Made by a program: the position numbers and the translations under genes. From Desulfosporosinus sp. OT (lineage in GTDB: Bacteria; Bacillota; Desulfitobacteriia; Desulfitobacteriales; Desulfitobacteriaceae): a DNA stretch of 53,430 nt. Below, in pieces: positions 26,035 to 35,540 of this stretch (the stretch's first letter is position 1; the number at the start of each line of letters is the position of its first letter). The DNA lies in NCBI RefSeq assembly GCF_000224515.1, contig NZ_AGAF01000248.1:1-53430 (forward strand), read 5' to 3'. The notes beneath the pieces are model-generated. The model ran no database searches and was not told the DNA's origin. It saw only the letters and a program-made list of their open reading frames with translations.

Positions 26035-27042
26035 GTGATCTATATTTACATTTCCAAACCAGTCTCGAATATGAAGTTTTACCCACTGCTTGCGGGAAGC
26101 ATATTTTTTATTATCCTGGGATCTAAAATAGTCTCGAATAACGATGTTTTGGAGCAGACTGCCAATGTAGCCACGTTAGCGTTAAGTGTCATATTACAAG
26201 CTTTACCCTTTATACTCATAGGGGTTTTTACATCTTCCCTAATTCGTTATCTAGTAAAGGATGATTGGATTGCCAAATTTGCTCCCAAGAATGCAGTGGG
26301 GGGAGTGATAACTGGTTCACTCTTAGGATTGTTCATACCAGTATGTGACTGTGGCGTATTACCGGTTGCTCGTGGTTTATTTCGCAAAGGAGTTTCAATG
26401 CACACTGCCTTGGCTTATTTGCTCACTGCCCCGGTTATTAACCCTGTCGTAATTATAGCAACAGCAATGGCCTTTCAATGGAATTGGCATATCGTGAGCT
26501 TACGTGTTTTTAATACAATCATAGTGGGAGCAACTACAGCTTTATTAGCAGGTTCCTTGTTCAGTAGCAGGGCTTTTACTAATGCTGAATGGCACCAACA
26601 CCAATACGAACATGAAAACTCCAAGGTTTCCCTACACCAATTGCTAATACATGCTGGAGACGAATTCTTTGATGTGGGACGGTACTTGATTATTAGTGCA
26701 TTCCTTGCTGCTGCTATACAGATTTGGGTCCCTAAGGGAATTTTGCTTCAGGCAACCAGTAATCCTTTTATGGCTGCAGGAGCCATGATGGTATTAGCTA
26801 TAGCTATGTCACTTTGTTCAGATGCAGATGCATTTGTGGCTAGAGTTCTAGCAAATCAGTTTCCATTAGGTTCTGTGATGGCCTTTCTAGTTATAGGTCA
26901 GATCATAGATTTACGTAATATTATTTTATTTACTAAGAATTTTCGACTATCTCTATTTTTGTTCCTTGCGGCTACCTCAATAGGTTTGACCTATGTGTTA
27001 AGTTTAAGTATTGATTTTGGTCTATGGAAACATCTGTTTTAA
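26035..27042 (+). CDS. ArsP-like permease (DUF318/SO_0444 family)
   Basis: About 335 residues with eight to ten predicted helices. The family signatures are FIPVCDCGVLPVARGL and LTAPVINPVVI, followed by a cytoplasmic His-rich loop and LCSDADAFVAR in the second half. In Bacillus the homologue YcgR pairs with a DUF1980 protein. Members are implicated in export of arsenicals, cobalt or zinc. The assigned GTG start (26035) has only two bases between it and the GGAAG site. An ATT at 26044 has better spacing after GGAAGGTG, and an ATG lies at 26071, so the true start is unsettled. Confidence 0.8.
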   Translation: MIYIYISKPVSNMKFYPLLAGSIFFIILGSKIVSNNDVLEQTANVATLALSVILQALPFILIGVFTSSLIRYLVKDDWIAKFAPKNAVGGVITGSLLGLFIPVCDCGVLPVARGLFRKGVSMHTALAYLLTAPVINPVVIIATAMAFQWNWHIVSLRVFNTIIVGATTALLAGSLFSSRAFTNAEWHQHQYEHENSKVSLHQLLIHAGDEFFDVGRYLIISAFLAAAIQIWVPKGILLQATSNPFMAAGAMMVLAIAMSLCSDADAFVARVLANQFPLGSVMAFLVIGQIIDLRNIILFTKNFRLSLFLFLAATSIGLTYVLSLSIDFGLWKHLF

Positions 27043-27090
27043 TCCAGTAGTCTTTTAGCCCATAACAAGGTAGTTGTATAGGAGGTCATT

Positions 27091-28080
27091 ATGAAAATTC
27101 AAAAGAGTTTTGCTTTAGTTCAAGGCTTAATTTTGATCTGCTTTTCTTTAATGGTCGTTCATTTAATCCAGAACGGAACGATTGTACTGTACATTAGCTC
27201 AAAGGTAATTTGGTTATCTAAATTCTCGGCAATACTTCTTGTCATCATTGCAATAGCTAAGCTGGTACCGATTCATCACAATCATAGTGTAGCTCATAAC
27301 TGTTGTGGCCACGACCATGCTTGTGATTCAGGTCATCATAATCATTCTCATAAAACTAATGAACTACTGCAAATAGCAATTTTTGTTATTCCGCTAATTC
27401 TCGGATTTGGCATGCAGCCCCGTGTTCTTGCTTCAACAGCCCTTGCCAATAGTATTAATACAGCCGGACCGGTTCCTTTTTATGCTATGCGCATTCCTAG
27501 ATCAGATAAGTTTATTAGTGTAGTGCAGTGGCCGAGTTGGCTTTCCTCTGTTAAAAAAGATGTAGGTAGCTCAACGGTGGCCAATGGTACGAAAAGTGTA
27601 TCAGCCGATATGCGAAACAAGTCTAGCTCTCAAAACAAGCTAAACTCGGTAATACCCTTAACCCCCAATTCGCTTAATTCTATTGCGAAAGAAACAGATC
27701 TGATGCAATTATACCTTAACATAGATGACCACTCCGAACAGGTATATAATCAACACTGGAAGTTAACGGGTTTTGTTTATAAAGACCCTAAATTAGCAAA
27801 AAATCAATTTGTAATCTCTCGTTTTGTGATTACATGTTGTATCGTCGATGCTACTCCAATAGGAATTATTGTTGAAAGCCCCGATGCTCCTAATCTCAAA
27901 GCTGATAATTGGGTTGAAGTTGAAGGGATATTGCAAAAGCGTATTATTGGTGGAGCAGATGAAATCAAATCGGTACATAATTTCCACGAAACGGATGAGG
28001 GAGTCCCCTATTTGGTCGTTACCAGTTGCAAAAAAGTAACAACTCCAAAAGACCCTTATTTAGATCCCCCAATGCAATGA
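27091..28080 (+). CDS. TIGR03943/DUF1980 family protein (YcgQ-like)
   Basis: The 329-residue partner of the upstream permease. It has N-terminal helices, a metal-binding-looking loop rich in His and Cys (CCGHDHACDSGHHNHSHK, about residues 71-88), a further helix, and a C-terminal domain with FVITCCIVDA and LVVTSCKKV that is typical of DUF1980. AGGAGG precedes the ATG at good spacing. The pair is probably an operon for metal efflux or metal-cofactor transfer at the membrane; the His-rich loop argues for a divalent cation. Confidence 0.8.
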   Translation: MKIQKSFALVQGLILICFSLMVVHLIQNGTIVLYISSKVIWLSKFSAILLVIIAIAKLVPIHHNHSVAHNCCGHDHACDSGHHNHSHKTNELLQIAIFVIPLILGFGMQPRVLASTALANSINTAGPVPFYAMRIPRSDKFISVVQWPSWLSSVKKDVGSSTVANGTKSVSADMRNKSSSQNKLNSVIPLTPNSLNSIAKETDLMQLYLNIDDHSEQVYNQHWKLTGFVYKDPKLAKNQFVISRFVITCCIVDATPIGIIVESPDAPNLKADNWVEVEGILQKRIIGGADEIKSVHNFHETDEGVPYLVVTSCKKVTTPKDPYLDPPMQ

Positions 28081-28082
28081 TC

Positions 28083-28271
28083 CTAAGTATAAATGTGGAA
28101 TAAAATGAGGAGGGCCTCATAATTATTTATATCAAAATCACTTAGCTTGATTCCAATAAGCATTATCCCACCGGTAAACATCATCACCAAAGTTTTAGGA
28201 GATAAAGGATGGGCTGACAATAGCTCCCGCAAAGCCAAAGGTCCGCCACGGACGGCGCACCTCCCGGACAA
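28083..28271 (-). pseudogene. Decayed fragment of a membrane protein
   Basis: A 62-codon frame reads ALRELLSAHPLSPKTL then VMMFTGGIMLIGIKL, ending soon afterwards. This looks like the last helix of an integral membrane protein, but no start or ribosome binding site is present. It lies between the DUF1980 gene and the CsoR-type gene. The identity is unknown. Confidence 0.25.
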
Positions 28272-28304
28272 TCCTATTCCAAATTGTTTCCCTTATTAAC
28301 AAAT

Positions 28305-28577
28305 TTAACGAATAAATTTATCTAGCGCTCCTTCCAAGTCGGCTAGAACCTTCTCCTTATTTCCTGATTCCACTCCTTCTACAACACATTCACGTAAATG
28401 ATCTTTCAAAATTAATTTTCCGACATTATCCAACGCCGAACGAGCGGCTGCAATTTGAATAAGTAGATCTCCGCAATCTCGATCATGCCCTGCCATTTCT
28501 TTGATCGCGCGAACATGACCTTCTATACGAGCCAATCGATTGATGACACTTTTATGCTGTTTATGATGCGACCCCAT
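28305..28577 (-). CDS. CsoR/FrmR-family metal-sensing repressor
   Basis: A 90-residue DUF156 repressor. It starts MGSHHKQHK, then RLARIEGHVRAIKEM. The sensor residues appear as Cys in DRDCGDL and as His and Cys in KDHLRECV. GGAGG precedes the ATG. No GC-rich operator is visible directly upstream, unlike the paralogue at 10512-10784; the C-run palindrome at 32208-32226 is the closest candidate target. It may therefore control the P-type ATPase with the His-rich protein. Confidence 0.88.
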   Translation of the reverse strand: MGSHHKQHKSVINRLARIEGHVRAIKEMAGHDRDCGDLLIQIAAARSALDNVGKLILKDHLRECVVEGVESGNKEKVLADLEGALDKFIR

Positions 28578-28750
28578 TTGCCAACCTCCAAACGAATATA
28601 ATTACATGGTATGTCATCTCGGAAATACCTCTGTACTTATTATATCAAATTAAAGATTAGGAAGCTCAATTTCCAGCTGTCATTTGTTCAAAGATGAGTA
28701 ACGTCGATTTATCCAAAAAAGTACTCGATAACCATGGTAAGACAGGTCAC

Positions 28751-30049
28751 TTAGGGCAAGATGAAATGATCGGAAGAAAGAAATTGTGTTACAACTTTAT
28801 ATAATCGCTGCAAGGCAAATACCAAAGCATCTGCCGATATACGCTCATTTGCCCTGTGAATCAGACGAATATCCGTCTCAGGAGGCGTGGGGAAGAATCC
28901 ATAGGAGATAATTCCCTTTGCTCTTAAGTGTCTGCTATCTGTTACCCCCGGGGTAATAAAAGGCAATAGTTCTGTGGTACGACCTTGCTGTCTATTCATT
29001 GTTGATACAATGCTACGATACAGCGGTGTATCTATTGGGGAACTACTCGGTTCAACACTGGAAACCACCTTCATATCTGTCACAAATTCAGGTAAAATCA
29101 AACGCTGTTTAAAAATCCTTTGTTGCAATTCGGATATTGATTCCCCGGGCAGCACATACATATGGACACGAATGACGGAATAGCTACCATCCAATGGTAG
29201 TAGAGGTTCCAGCTCAATTACATTATTAAGTAGGGTGTTGTAATCCAAAGGCAAGTTGGAAAATCGCTTTAATAGGGCTACTTTCCCGCCATAAGGTAAT
29301 AATGAGCCCAAAGCAGTAGGAATGTTATGAATCCGCAATAAAGCCTTCAGCATGGGATTTATAAGATTGGAATCCTTAGGATAGATTTGACCCTGTTGAG
29401 GTTTAAAGTGATGATCGTATGAATTATCGGACCTTATCCTATAATCTAATATCAAATGCCCTTTTTCAGCATATTGGCAGGTATACAAGTCCCGTGTCTT
29501 TTGGCGAAATGAAAAGCCTCCTCCTTCGTTTAAGGCATATCGACATTCTTGGAAATCGTCGGTATGTTTCAAGAGCCATTCCACTCCCCATTTGCCTCCT
29601 GATTCCTCATCGGCAGTCGCTGCGAAAACAAGTCCCCTCTTCAAAGGGATTTTCTTCCTCTGGATCAGTAAGACAAGCATCAACCAAACAACCACCAGAC
29701 CTTTACAATCAATGGCGCCCCGGCCCCAAATCTCTCCAGCCGCGTCATCCCCGCTAAAGGGGAGATGGCGCCAATCAGACAGATCCTTGGCTGGAGCAAC
29801 ATCAAGATGAGAGAGCAGAAGCAGTGATTGATTCAACACCTCGCCAGGTTTGTGATAGATAAGAGAACCTTTTCCTGGAATAGGCTCTCTCACTGTGGCC
29901 GACAATTCATTGGATTTCAATACAGCCTGAATGTAATGAGCCGCCATGGTTTCCCCATGACGGCCGACTGAGGTATCAATTCGGATCAGTTGCTTTAAAT
30001 AATGCGTCATTTCTTGCTTCGTATCTTCCCAATCAATATCTGCTATCAT
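28751..30049 (-). CDS. M20-family metallopeptidase
   Basis: The 432-residue protein is of the ArgE/DapE/carboxypeptidase G2 group. The zinc ligands are visible as SHLDVAP, the bridging Asp in GRGAIDCKG and the Glu pair in ADEESGG. Members hydrolyse amide bonds of acylated amino acids or dipeptides in the cytoplasm. It lies 21 bases downstream of the P-type ATPase gene, so it may be co-transcribed, with no obvious functional link. The assigned ATG has AAAAGGAG upstream at long spacing. Confidence 0.88.
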   Translation of the reverse strand: MIADIDWEDTKQEMTHYLKQLIRIDTSVGRHGETMAAHYIQAVLKSNELSATVREPIPGKGSLIYHKPGEVLNQSLLLLSHLDVAPAKDLSDWRHLPFSGDDAAGEIWGRGAIDCKGLVVVWLMLVLLIQRKKIPLKRGLVFAATADEESGGKWGVEWLLKHTDDFQECRYALNEGGGFSFRQKTRDLYTCQYAEKGHLILDYRIRSDNSYDHHFKPQQGQIYPKDSNLINPMLKALLRIHNIPTALGSLLPYGGKVALLKRFSNLPLDYNTLLNNVIELEPLLPLDGSYSVIRVHMYVLPGESISELQQRIFKQRLILPEFVTDMKVVSSVEPSSSPIDTPLYRSIVSTMNRQQGRTTELLPFITPGVTDSRHLRAKGIISYGFFPTPPETDIRLIHRANERISADALVFALQRLYKVVTQFLSSDHFILP

Positions 30050-30070
30050 AAAAGTGCTGTAATCTCCTTT

Positions 30071-31978
30071 TCATACGGCAGATTGTGCTTGCTTGGAGGA
30101 AAAAGATGTTTCTGATTCGGAATAGTTCAATTTAAAGGTGAGCATCCGTGCTGAGTTCAAGACCACAAAGAGGGAAGCAACGTTATGAACGACAGCCGCT
30201 GCAATTGGTGAAAGGTAGCCAGATGTGGCTAGGGTAATCCCCGCAATATTTACACACACTGCAAATACCCAGATGTTCTGCTTAATAATTTTTAAGGCTT
30301 GGCGACTTAAACCGAGTGTAAAGGGAACCATTCGTAGATCATCCGCCATTAAGGCCATATCTGCCGATTCAATCGCTACATCTGTTCCAGCTGCCCCCAT
30401 CGCTATCCCTACATCTGAGAGAGTGAGTGCGGGAGCATCATTAATGCCATCGCCGACCATCGCTACGACTTCTCCCTCTTTTTGTAAGGATCTAATATAT
30501 TCAAGCTTTTCCTCGGGAAATAAATTCGCCTTGTATTCGGTAATTCCGACTTGCTGGCTGATCGAACGGGCTGTCTTTTCATTGTCGCCAGTGAGCATAA
30601 TAATCCTCTTTATGCCGGATTTTCTCATTTCTTTAATCGCCTGTACCGCTTGCTCTCGAAGGGCATCAGCGATGGAGATGCCACCGATGACTTCTCCATT
30701 TTTCAGCACCAGAAGCGCCGTTCGTCCCTTTTCCTCTTGTGCATCCAAAAATGTCCTAGCCACTTCGCTATCGGGTAGTTGTTCCAACCTACGCCGATTG
30801 CTGACCTCAATCGTTGTCCCTTCATACACACAATGAACTCCGCGTCCAAAAACGGAGCTGAATTCCTGTGGATCTGGAATGGACAGCTTCCTCCGCTTCG
30901 CTTCATTCATAACCGCGCTGGCCAGTGGGTGTTCCGAGCGCTTTTCGGCAAGAGCTGCTGTAGAAAGGACCTCTTCCTGAGTATACGAGGCAAACGGTTG
31001 AATTTCTACGACCTGAGGGCGGCCCACCGTTAATGTCCCCGTTTTGTCTAAACAAATGGTGGTCACTTTGCCCGCTGTCTCAAGGGTAAGGCCGCCTTTG
31101 ATCAGCGCTCCGCGCTTTGCTGCATTTCCAATACTTGCCACAACGGCTGTAGGTGTTGCCAAGACGAGTGCACACGGGCAAGCAATAACCAGAACAGACA
31201 TCACCCTCATCAAATCCTGTGAAAATACCCAGACCAAAGCACAGATTCCTAAAATAACCGGGGTAAAATATTTGGCAAATTGATCGGCAGTTCTTTGTGT
31301 GCTGCCCTTACTTTCTTGCGCTTCATAAACGACCTTAATAATTTTCCCCAGTGTGGTCTGATTGCCAGTTTTCTCGGTCTGCAATTCAAGGGCCCCGCTC
31401 TGATTAATCGTTCCGGCAAAAACCTTTGCTCCGGCTGTCTTTTCCACAGGCAGAGATTCTCCAGTAATCGACGCCTCATCGATAACGGCCTGTCCTGACA
31501 AAATAGTCCCATCAACTGGAATCCGTTCACCCGGTTTGACTAAGACTCTATCTCCTACTGTCACTTCTTCCACCGGAATAGAGATATATTCCTCATTCCG
31601 CTTCACCCACGCCTCATCCGGGGACAATTGAACCAACTCGCGAACTGCGTTGCGTGTACGATCCAACGTGATATCTTCCAGAAATTCTCCAGCGACCATC
31701 ATAAACGCGACAATCGCTCCGGCCAAATATTCGCTGACATACGTTGTCCCGATGAGAGCGAATACAATCAGCAAACCTGCTGTGATTTTCCGGGTTTCGA
31801 TCATTGTCACAAGCGTTGACCAAGTGATAAAACCTCCGCCAAGAATGAGCGGAACAACAGCCAAATCAAGCCCTATCCATTCTTCTTGGCCTGGAACGGC
31901 AGCGAATATAATGAAGAACAGTAAAGTCCCAGGGAATAAAAACTTTCGGTATTTCGTAAGTAGGCTAAGATCCTTCAT
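30071..31978 (-). CDS. P1B-type heavy-metal ATPase (CPC motif)
   Basis: A 635-residue P-type ATPase without an N-terminal HMA domain. It has TGES in the actuator domain, CPCALVLATPTA in the membrane metal site, DKTGTLTVG at the phosphorylation site, SEHPLASA, GDGINDAPAL, and a last helix reading HNVASLFVVLNSARM. CPC indicates Cu, Zn or Cd export; the HN-x-x-S last helix is not the classical copper (MSxSS) or cadmium (DxG) type. The ATG follows AGAGGGG. A small His-rich protein gene and a C-run palindrome like CsoR operators lie upstream, which favours a thiophilic metal such as copper. Confidence 0.88.
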   Translation of the reverse strand: MKDLSLLTKYRKFLFPGTLLFFIIFAAVPGQEEWIGLDLAVVPLILGGGFITWSTLVTMIETRKITAGLLIVFALIGTTYVSEYLAGAIVAFMMVAGEFLEDITLDRTRNAVRELVQLSPDEAWVKRNEEYISIPVEEVTVGDRVLVKPGERIPVDGTILSGQAVIDEASITGESLPVEKTAGAKVFAGTINQSGALELQTEKTGNQTTLGKIIKVVYEAQESKGSTQRTADQFAKYFTPVILGICALVWVFSQDLMRVMSVLVIACPCALVLATPTAVVASIGNAAKRGALIKGGLTLETAGKVTTICLDKTGTLTVGRPQVVEIQPFASYTQEEVLSTAALAEKRSEHPLASAVMNEAKRRKLSIPDPQEFSSVFGRGVHCVYEGTTIEVSNRRRLEQLPDSEVARTFLDAQEEKGRTALLVLKNGEVIGGISIADALREQAVQAIKEMRKSGIKRIIMLTGDNEKTARSISQQVGITEYKANLFPEEKLEYIRSLQKEGEVVAMVGDGINDAPALTLSDVGIAMGAAGTDVAIESADMALMADDLRMVPFTLGLSRQALKIIKQNIWVFAVCVNIAGITLATSGYLSPIAAAVVHNVASLFVVLNSARMLTFKLNYSESETSFSSKQAQSAV

Positions 31979-31993
31979 AGCAGATCCCCTCTC

Positions 31994-32182
31994 TTAAGAT
32001 TGCATTTTCCAGATCAAGACCCCTACGATAGCGATAGCCACAATAATGCCGGCAAAAATTTTAATGGCAGTGGTATTGTCTTTTTTTGAGCTTTGACTGT
32101 GATTATGATCGCTTTTGTGGTCATTGTGTCCCTGGTTCTTCTTTTTTGTCTCATTTAAAATTCCATGATGTCCTTCATGCAT
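31994..32182 (-). CDS. Small His-rich membrane protein
   Basis: The 62-residue product has a cytoplasmic or external N-terminal part rich in His, Asn, Lys and Asp (MHEGHHG, then GHNDHKSDHNHSQ) and one membrane helix (IFAGIIVAIAIVGVLI). It lies 15 bases upstream of the P-type ATPase gene and is preceded by GAGGAGG. It could deliver or buffer the ATPase's metal at the membrane. No known family name is certain. Confidence 0.75.
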   Translation of the reverse strand: MHEGHHGILNETKKKNQGHNDHKSDHNHSQSSKKDNTTAIKIFAGIIVAIAIVGVLIWKMQS

Positions 32183-32207
32183 AGGTAAAACCTCCTCAAA
32201 GTTCCAT

Positions 32208-32226
32208 TATCCCCCCGGGGGGGTTA
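32208..32226. promoter_or_regulatory. CsoR-type operator upstream of the His-rich protein and ATPase
   Basis: The core TATCCCCCC-GGGGGGG is a near-perfect C6/G6 palindrome, 26 bases upstream of the His-rich protein start. It closely resembles the operator at 10821-10839. Either CsoR-type repressor could bind it. The rest of 32227-32521 contains only a short decayed frame. Confidence 0.7.
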
Positions 32227-32521
32227 TTTTGGGCAAAAAAATAAATCATTTTTTTACCTTGAAAAAATCTAATAAAAACAGATCCATTTCACTACCCAGA
32301 TATAGTATAGTATGCCATTGGAATCGTGTCAATCTCACCTAAAAGAAATTTATAAATCACTTGCACCAAATAAAGCAACCGCAACTATAACTGTAACTGT
32401 AAGATTGGAATTAATTTCATCATCTCCTCCTTACTGGTACCCTTTGGACTGCACATAAATGTCAAAAGTGCACCTCATTGGCTTAGCATTTATCGTGTTC
32501 TTAAAAAGCACCACTATCAAT

Positions 32522-33349
32522 TCATCTTAAATCTTCAAGACAATGCTTTGCCTCACCAATCGTTAGCGGAAGGTTATCAATATTCAGCACCCCATCGCGC
32601 TTGAGGAGCTCTATCAAGTGGGCAACCCGCGGCAAACGGAGAAAAGCTTGCCGGATTTTTTCGGGATCTGCAAAAACTTGGGAAGGTGTTCCTTCCCGTA
32701 TAATGGCGCCATTTTGCATGACATAAACCCTATCACAAAAAATAGGTACAATATCCACGTCATGCGTAGCCAAAATAATCGTTAACCCTTGCTCTTTTTG
32801 CAAAGACTTGAGAAGCTTCATTAAAGCTGCGGCGGTCCTAGGATCCAGACCCGCGGTCGGTTCGTCAAGTATCATTATTTCGGGTTGCATCGCCAATATT
32901 CCAGCAATTGCGACCCTCTTTTTTTGTCCGTAGCTCAATTCATGCAAACTGCGCTTGCGGTATTCCCACATTCCTACATTTTTAAGGGCCTGTTGCACTC
33001 GCAGCGTAATTTTAACCGGTCCCAGACGCAAATTGGTAGGCCCATAGGAAACATCATCATAAACAGTTGCGGCAAAAAGTTGATCATTTGGATCTTGAAA
33101 GACAAGTCCCACCCGACGAAAAATCTCCTCATTGCCCCATTCGTTTAGAGACTTTCCACGCAGCAGCACTGTTCCTGCACTCGGTTTGAGCAGACCGTTA
33201 AAATGTTGAAAAAGAGTAGTTTTACCGCAGCCGTTTGCCCCTAACAAGGCAAGAAATGCCCCTTCCTCCACAGTAAAATCTATTTCACGCAAAACATTTT
33301 CTCTCCCCGGATAAGCAAAAGTCAAAGCACGGGCTTCTAAAATTATCAC
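32522..33349 (-). CDS. cbiO: Energy-coupling ATPase of the cobalt transporter
   Basis: About 275 residues. Walker A GANGCGKTT, signature LSYGQKKRV, Walker B IMILDEPTAGLDPRT and a His switch in LATHDVD are visible. The gene ends the operon cbiM-cbiN-cbiQ-cbiO, which encodes an ECF-type cobalt importer. GTG 33349 is preferred because AAGGAG lies upstream; a longer frame begins at 33370. Confidence 0.88.
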   Translation of the reverse strand: MIILEARALTFAYPGRENVLREIDFTVEEGAFLALLGANGCGKTTLFQHFNGLLKPSAGTVLLRGKSLNEWGNEEIFRRVGLVFQDPNDQLFAATVYDDVSYGPTNLRLGPVKITLRVQQALKNVGMWEYRKRSLHELSYGQKKRVAIAGILAMQPEIMILDEPTAGLDPRTAAALMKLLKSLQKEQGLTIILATHDVDIVPIFCDRVYVMQNGAIIREGTPSQVFADPEKIRQAFLRLPRVAHLIELLKRDGVLNIDNLPLTIGEAKHCLEDLR

Positions 33350-33407
33350 ACTATCTCTCCTTATCCACAATTAGTATAACAGGCCAAAACATTGAAAGCC
33401 TCACTTA

Positions 33408-34172
33408 TCAGCTCAGAATGAGCGTCCAACTAACAGTAATCAACACTAACCCAAATACGGCAACTAGGATATCCTTCCTGGTTAACTTTCGTTCATAACA
33501 GACTTGGATTTTTCCGTTATAACCCCGGCAAAGCATCGCTTGCCACAGACGGTAGCTCTTGTCGAAAACCCGCATAAACAAAATTCCTCCGACAGTTCCT
33601 GTTGCCCGGACAATCTGCCACCACGAACCATAGCCCAAACGCATGCGTTGCGCCTTTTGCAATCGATCAAGTTCTTCAAGGAGCACAAACAAAGAGGAAT
33701 AAGCTAATGTCATTATCTCAATGACCGTTAATGGGATCTTAAACCAAGCCAAAGCATTTACCCATTCTTGTACGGATGTGGACATTGTTAATAGAAGCAT
33801 GACACTCATCCCCCCGAAAACCCGGGAAGCTAACAAAAAGCCGTGTTCCAATCCCTCATAATATCCGGACAAATGAATAAAACCAATATTCCATTGAAAC
33901 CATAGGGTATGACCGTAGAAGAATATCTGGGTCAAACCAATTAGAGTAGCGACGTAAAGTACCGGTCGCAATCGCCTCAAGACTAAGTTAACAGGCATAC
34001 CTGCCAAGACAAGGAAAAAGAGACTAGCAACTCCGAAAAAAAGCGGCAATTCCCAAGTCTTGGCCGCTACTGCAGTAATCAGACCGCTAAGAGTCAATGC
34101 CAGTTTTACACGTCCATCTATATTATTCAGTGCTGTTTTAGGCATTGGCATCATAAGTTCGTGAGTATTCAT
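33408..34172 (-). CDS. cbiQ: ECF cobalt transporter T component
   Basis: The 254-residue membrane protein has about six helices and the T-component signature in the coupling helices, RLQKAQRMRLGY and FDKSYRLWQAMLCRGY. These short arginine-containing motifs contact the ATPase in ECF transporters. ATG 34172 has GGGAGATG upstream. An inverted repeat (34222-34278) separates it from cbiN. Confidence 0.88.
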   Translation of the reverse strand: MNTHELMMPMPKTALNNIDGRVKLALTLSGLITAVAAKTWELPLFFGVASLFFLVLAGMPVNLVLRRLRPVLYVATLIGLTQIFFYGHTLWFQWNIGFIHLSGYYEGLEHGFLLASRVFGGMSVMLLLTMSTSVQEWVNALAWFKIPLTVIEIMTLAYSSLFVLLEELDRLQKAQRMRLGYGSWWQIVRATGTVGGILFMRVFDKSYRLWQAMLCRGYNGKIQVCYERKLTRKDILVAVFGLVLITVSWTLILS

Positions 34173-34221
34173 AGTTCATCTCCCAAATTTACTTTTACTC
34201 CGCAAAACAGTACGCAAGTTG

Positions 34222-34278
34222 TGGTGCCGAATCTACAGCATAAAGGTCTATAAGCCCTCCAAAAGTGACTCGGCACCA
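34222..34278. repeat. Inverted repeat between cbiQ and cbiN
   Basis: TGGTGCCGA (34222-34230) is exactly complementary to TCGGCACCA (34270-34278), separated by 39 bases. It could fold the mRNA between the two genes; its role is unknown. Confidence 0.6.
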
Positions 34279-34316
34279 TCTATAAGGAAATAAATTCTAT
34301 TAATTCACATTAGCAC

Positions 34317-34625
34317 CTAATGACTACTTTTGACTATCTGATATTTCGACGGAGCAGACGGTTTCCCGAAAATATCCCGCCAATTATAGCCTATAATAAA
34401 ACCGGCTGTTGCTCCCCCCAGAGCAAATACAAACAAAAGAAGATCCCCTCTGTCAGTATTAATGTAAGGCTCTCGTTCCCCGGCACCAACTTCCTGAGCA
34501 TATTTATCTGCAATTCCATTCACATGTTCATCTTGCCCGGGCATAGTTAAATCACTAGTGCCAAGGAAAACAAGAATTGAGAGAAAAAGGAAAAGAATAA
34601 TCCACTTTCCTAAGGACCGTCGCAT
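34317..34625 (-). CDS. cbiN: CbiN-like subunit of the cobalt ECF transporter
   Basis: The 102-residue protein has a signal-like first helix (WIILFLFLSILVFLG), a short extracellular loop ending in GEREPYINTDRGD, and a second helix (LLLFVFALGGATAGFII). This is the two-helix form of CbiN, in which the loop inserts into the CbiM substrate channel. The ATG lies one base after the cbiM stop. Confidence 0.8.
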   Translation of the reverse strand: MRRSLGKWIILFLFLSILVFLGTSDLTMPGQDEHVNGIADKYAQEVGAGEREPYINTDRGDLLLFVFALGGATAGFIIGYNWRDIFGKPSAPSKYQIVKSSH

Positions 34626-35339
34626 TTAGTTTACCCCCTCTGCCGTAGCATGTAATTCTTGCCCTACTTCTAAGGCGGATTTAGGGAGCACCCTCAGCAT
34701 AACTAATATATCTGGTCGGTGCTCGGCGATGTATTTAAGGACAAATCCGGTGAATAAGCCCTCAATGACAGCCAAAGGTGCTTGCGTAGGCAGAAAAGCG
34801 CCAAAGATAAACCAGAATACTTCCCCTATGGGGTGACTTCCATGAATAGCCAAAGCCAATTGGGTAGAGGTCCCTAAATAAATCGTAATATCCCCTATTG
34901 TTCCGGCCACGAATCCTGCCCAAAATAGATTCATTTTAAGCCTGCGCATTCCCCAAAAAAGAATCCAGCCAAAAAGTCCTCCAAACACCCCCATGGTCAA
35001 AGTGTTGGCACCTAGAGTAGTCAAGCCTCCATGGGCAAAAAAGAGAGCCTGAAAAAGAAGAGCAACCATACTTATCAACGCTGTTATCCATGGTCCTAAC
35101 AAAATAGCACCTAAGGGGGTGCCACCGGGATGCGAGCAAGTCCCAGTGATAGGAACCGGAATTGGCAATAACGATACCAAAAAAATTGCGGCAGTCATTA
35201 CCCCTGTTAGTTGTTTAATCATGGGAATCTCTTTACTTTTATTTGACAAACTTTTAATACCAGCTGCGACGAAACCGCTGGCGACTACACTGTACCCAAT
35301 AGCATAAGTAGCAGGTAGCATTCCTTCAGCAATATGCAT
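34626..35339 (-). CDS. cbiM: Cobalt ECF transporter S component
   Basis: The 237-residue protein begins with MHIAEGMLP, whose His2 and terminal amine are the cobalt ligands in CbiM/NikM proteins. Further signatures are GTCSHPGGTPLGAILLGPW and AHGGLTTLGANTLTMGVFGG. It is the first gene of the operon and lies downstream of a cobalamin riboswitch with a terminator. A nickel transporter is conceivable, but the riboswitch points to cobalt. Confidence 0.93.
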   Translation of the reverse strand: MHIAEGMLPATYAIGYSVVASGFVAAGIKSLSNKSKEIPMIKQLTGVMTAAIFLVSLLPIPVPITGTCSHPGGTPLGAILLGPWITALISMVALLFQALFFAHGGLTTLGANTLTMGVFGGLFGWILFWGMRRLKMNLFWAGFVAGTIGDITIYLGTSTQLALAIHGSHPIGEVFWFIFGAFLPTQAPLAVIEGLFTGFVLKYIAEHRPDILVMLRVLPKSALEVGQELHATAEGVN

Positions 35340-35425
35340 GTTTTCTCTTCCACTCCTATCCTAAAAATGAGGAGACAACCCCAACGTATTAAAGAATTAA
35401 ATCAAAAAATGCCATTAAAAAATAA

Positions 35426-35458
35426 AAACCCTTTACCACATATAATGGTAAAAGGTTT
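35426..35458 (-). terminator. Riboswitch expression-platform terminator
   Basis: AAACCCTTTACCA (35426-35438) pairs with TGGTAAAAGGTTT (35446-35458). On the minus strand the stem ends in TTTTTATTTTTT. It lies between the cobalamin riboswitch and cbiM, so it probably stops transcription when cobalamin is bound. Confidence 0.85.
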
Positions 35459-35540
35459 AACTGGTATCTGACAACAATAGTAGTCCTGAAGACACAGCTA
35501 ATACACCCCCTAACATTCCCGTAGGTAGTTTTGACTTCAG

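Noticed and set aside
32300-32460. Short gene upstream of the His-rich protein
   Set aside because: A GGAGGAG followed by ATG opens only 11 codons (MKLIPILQLQL), and no other frame has a start.
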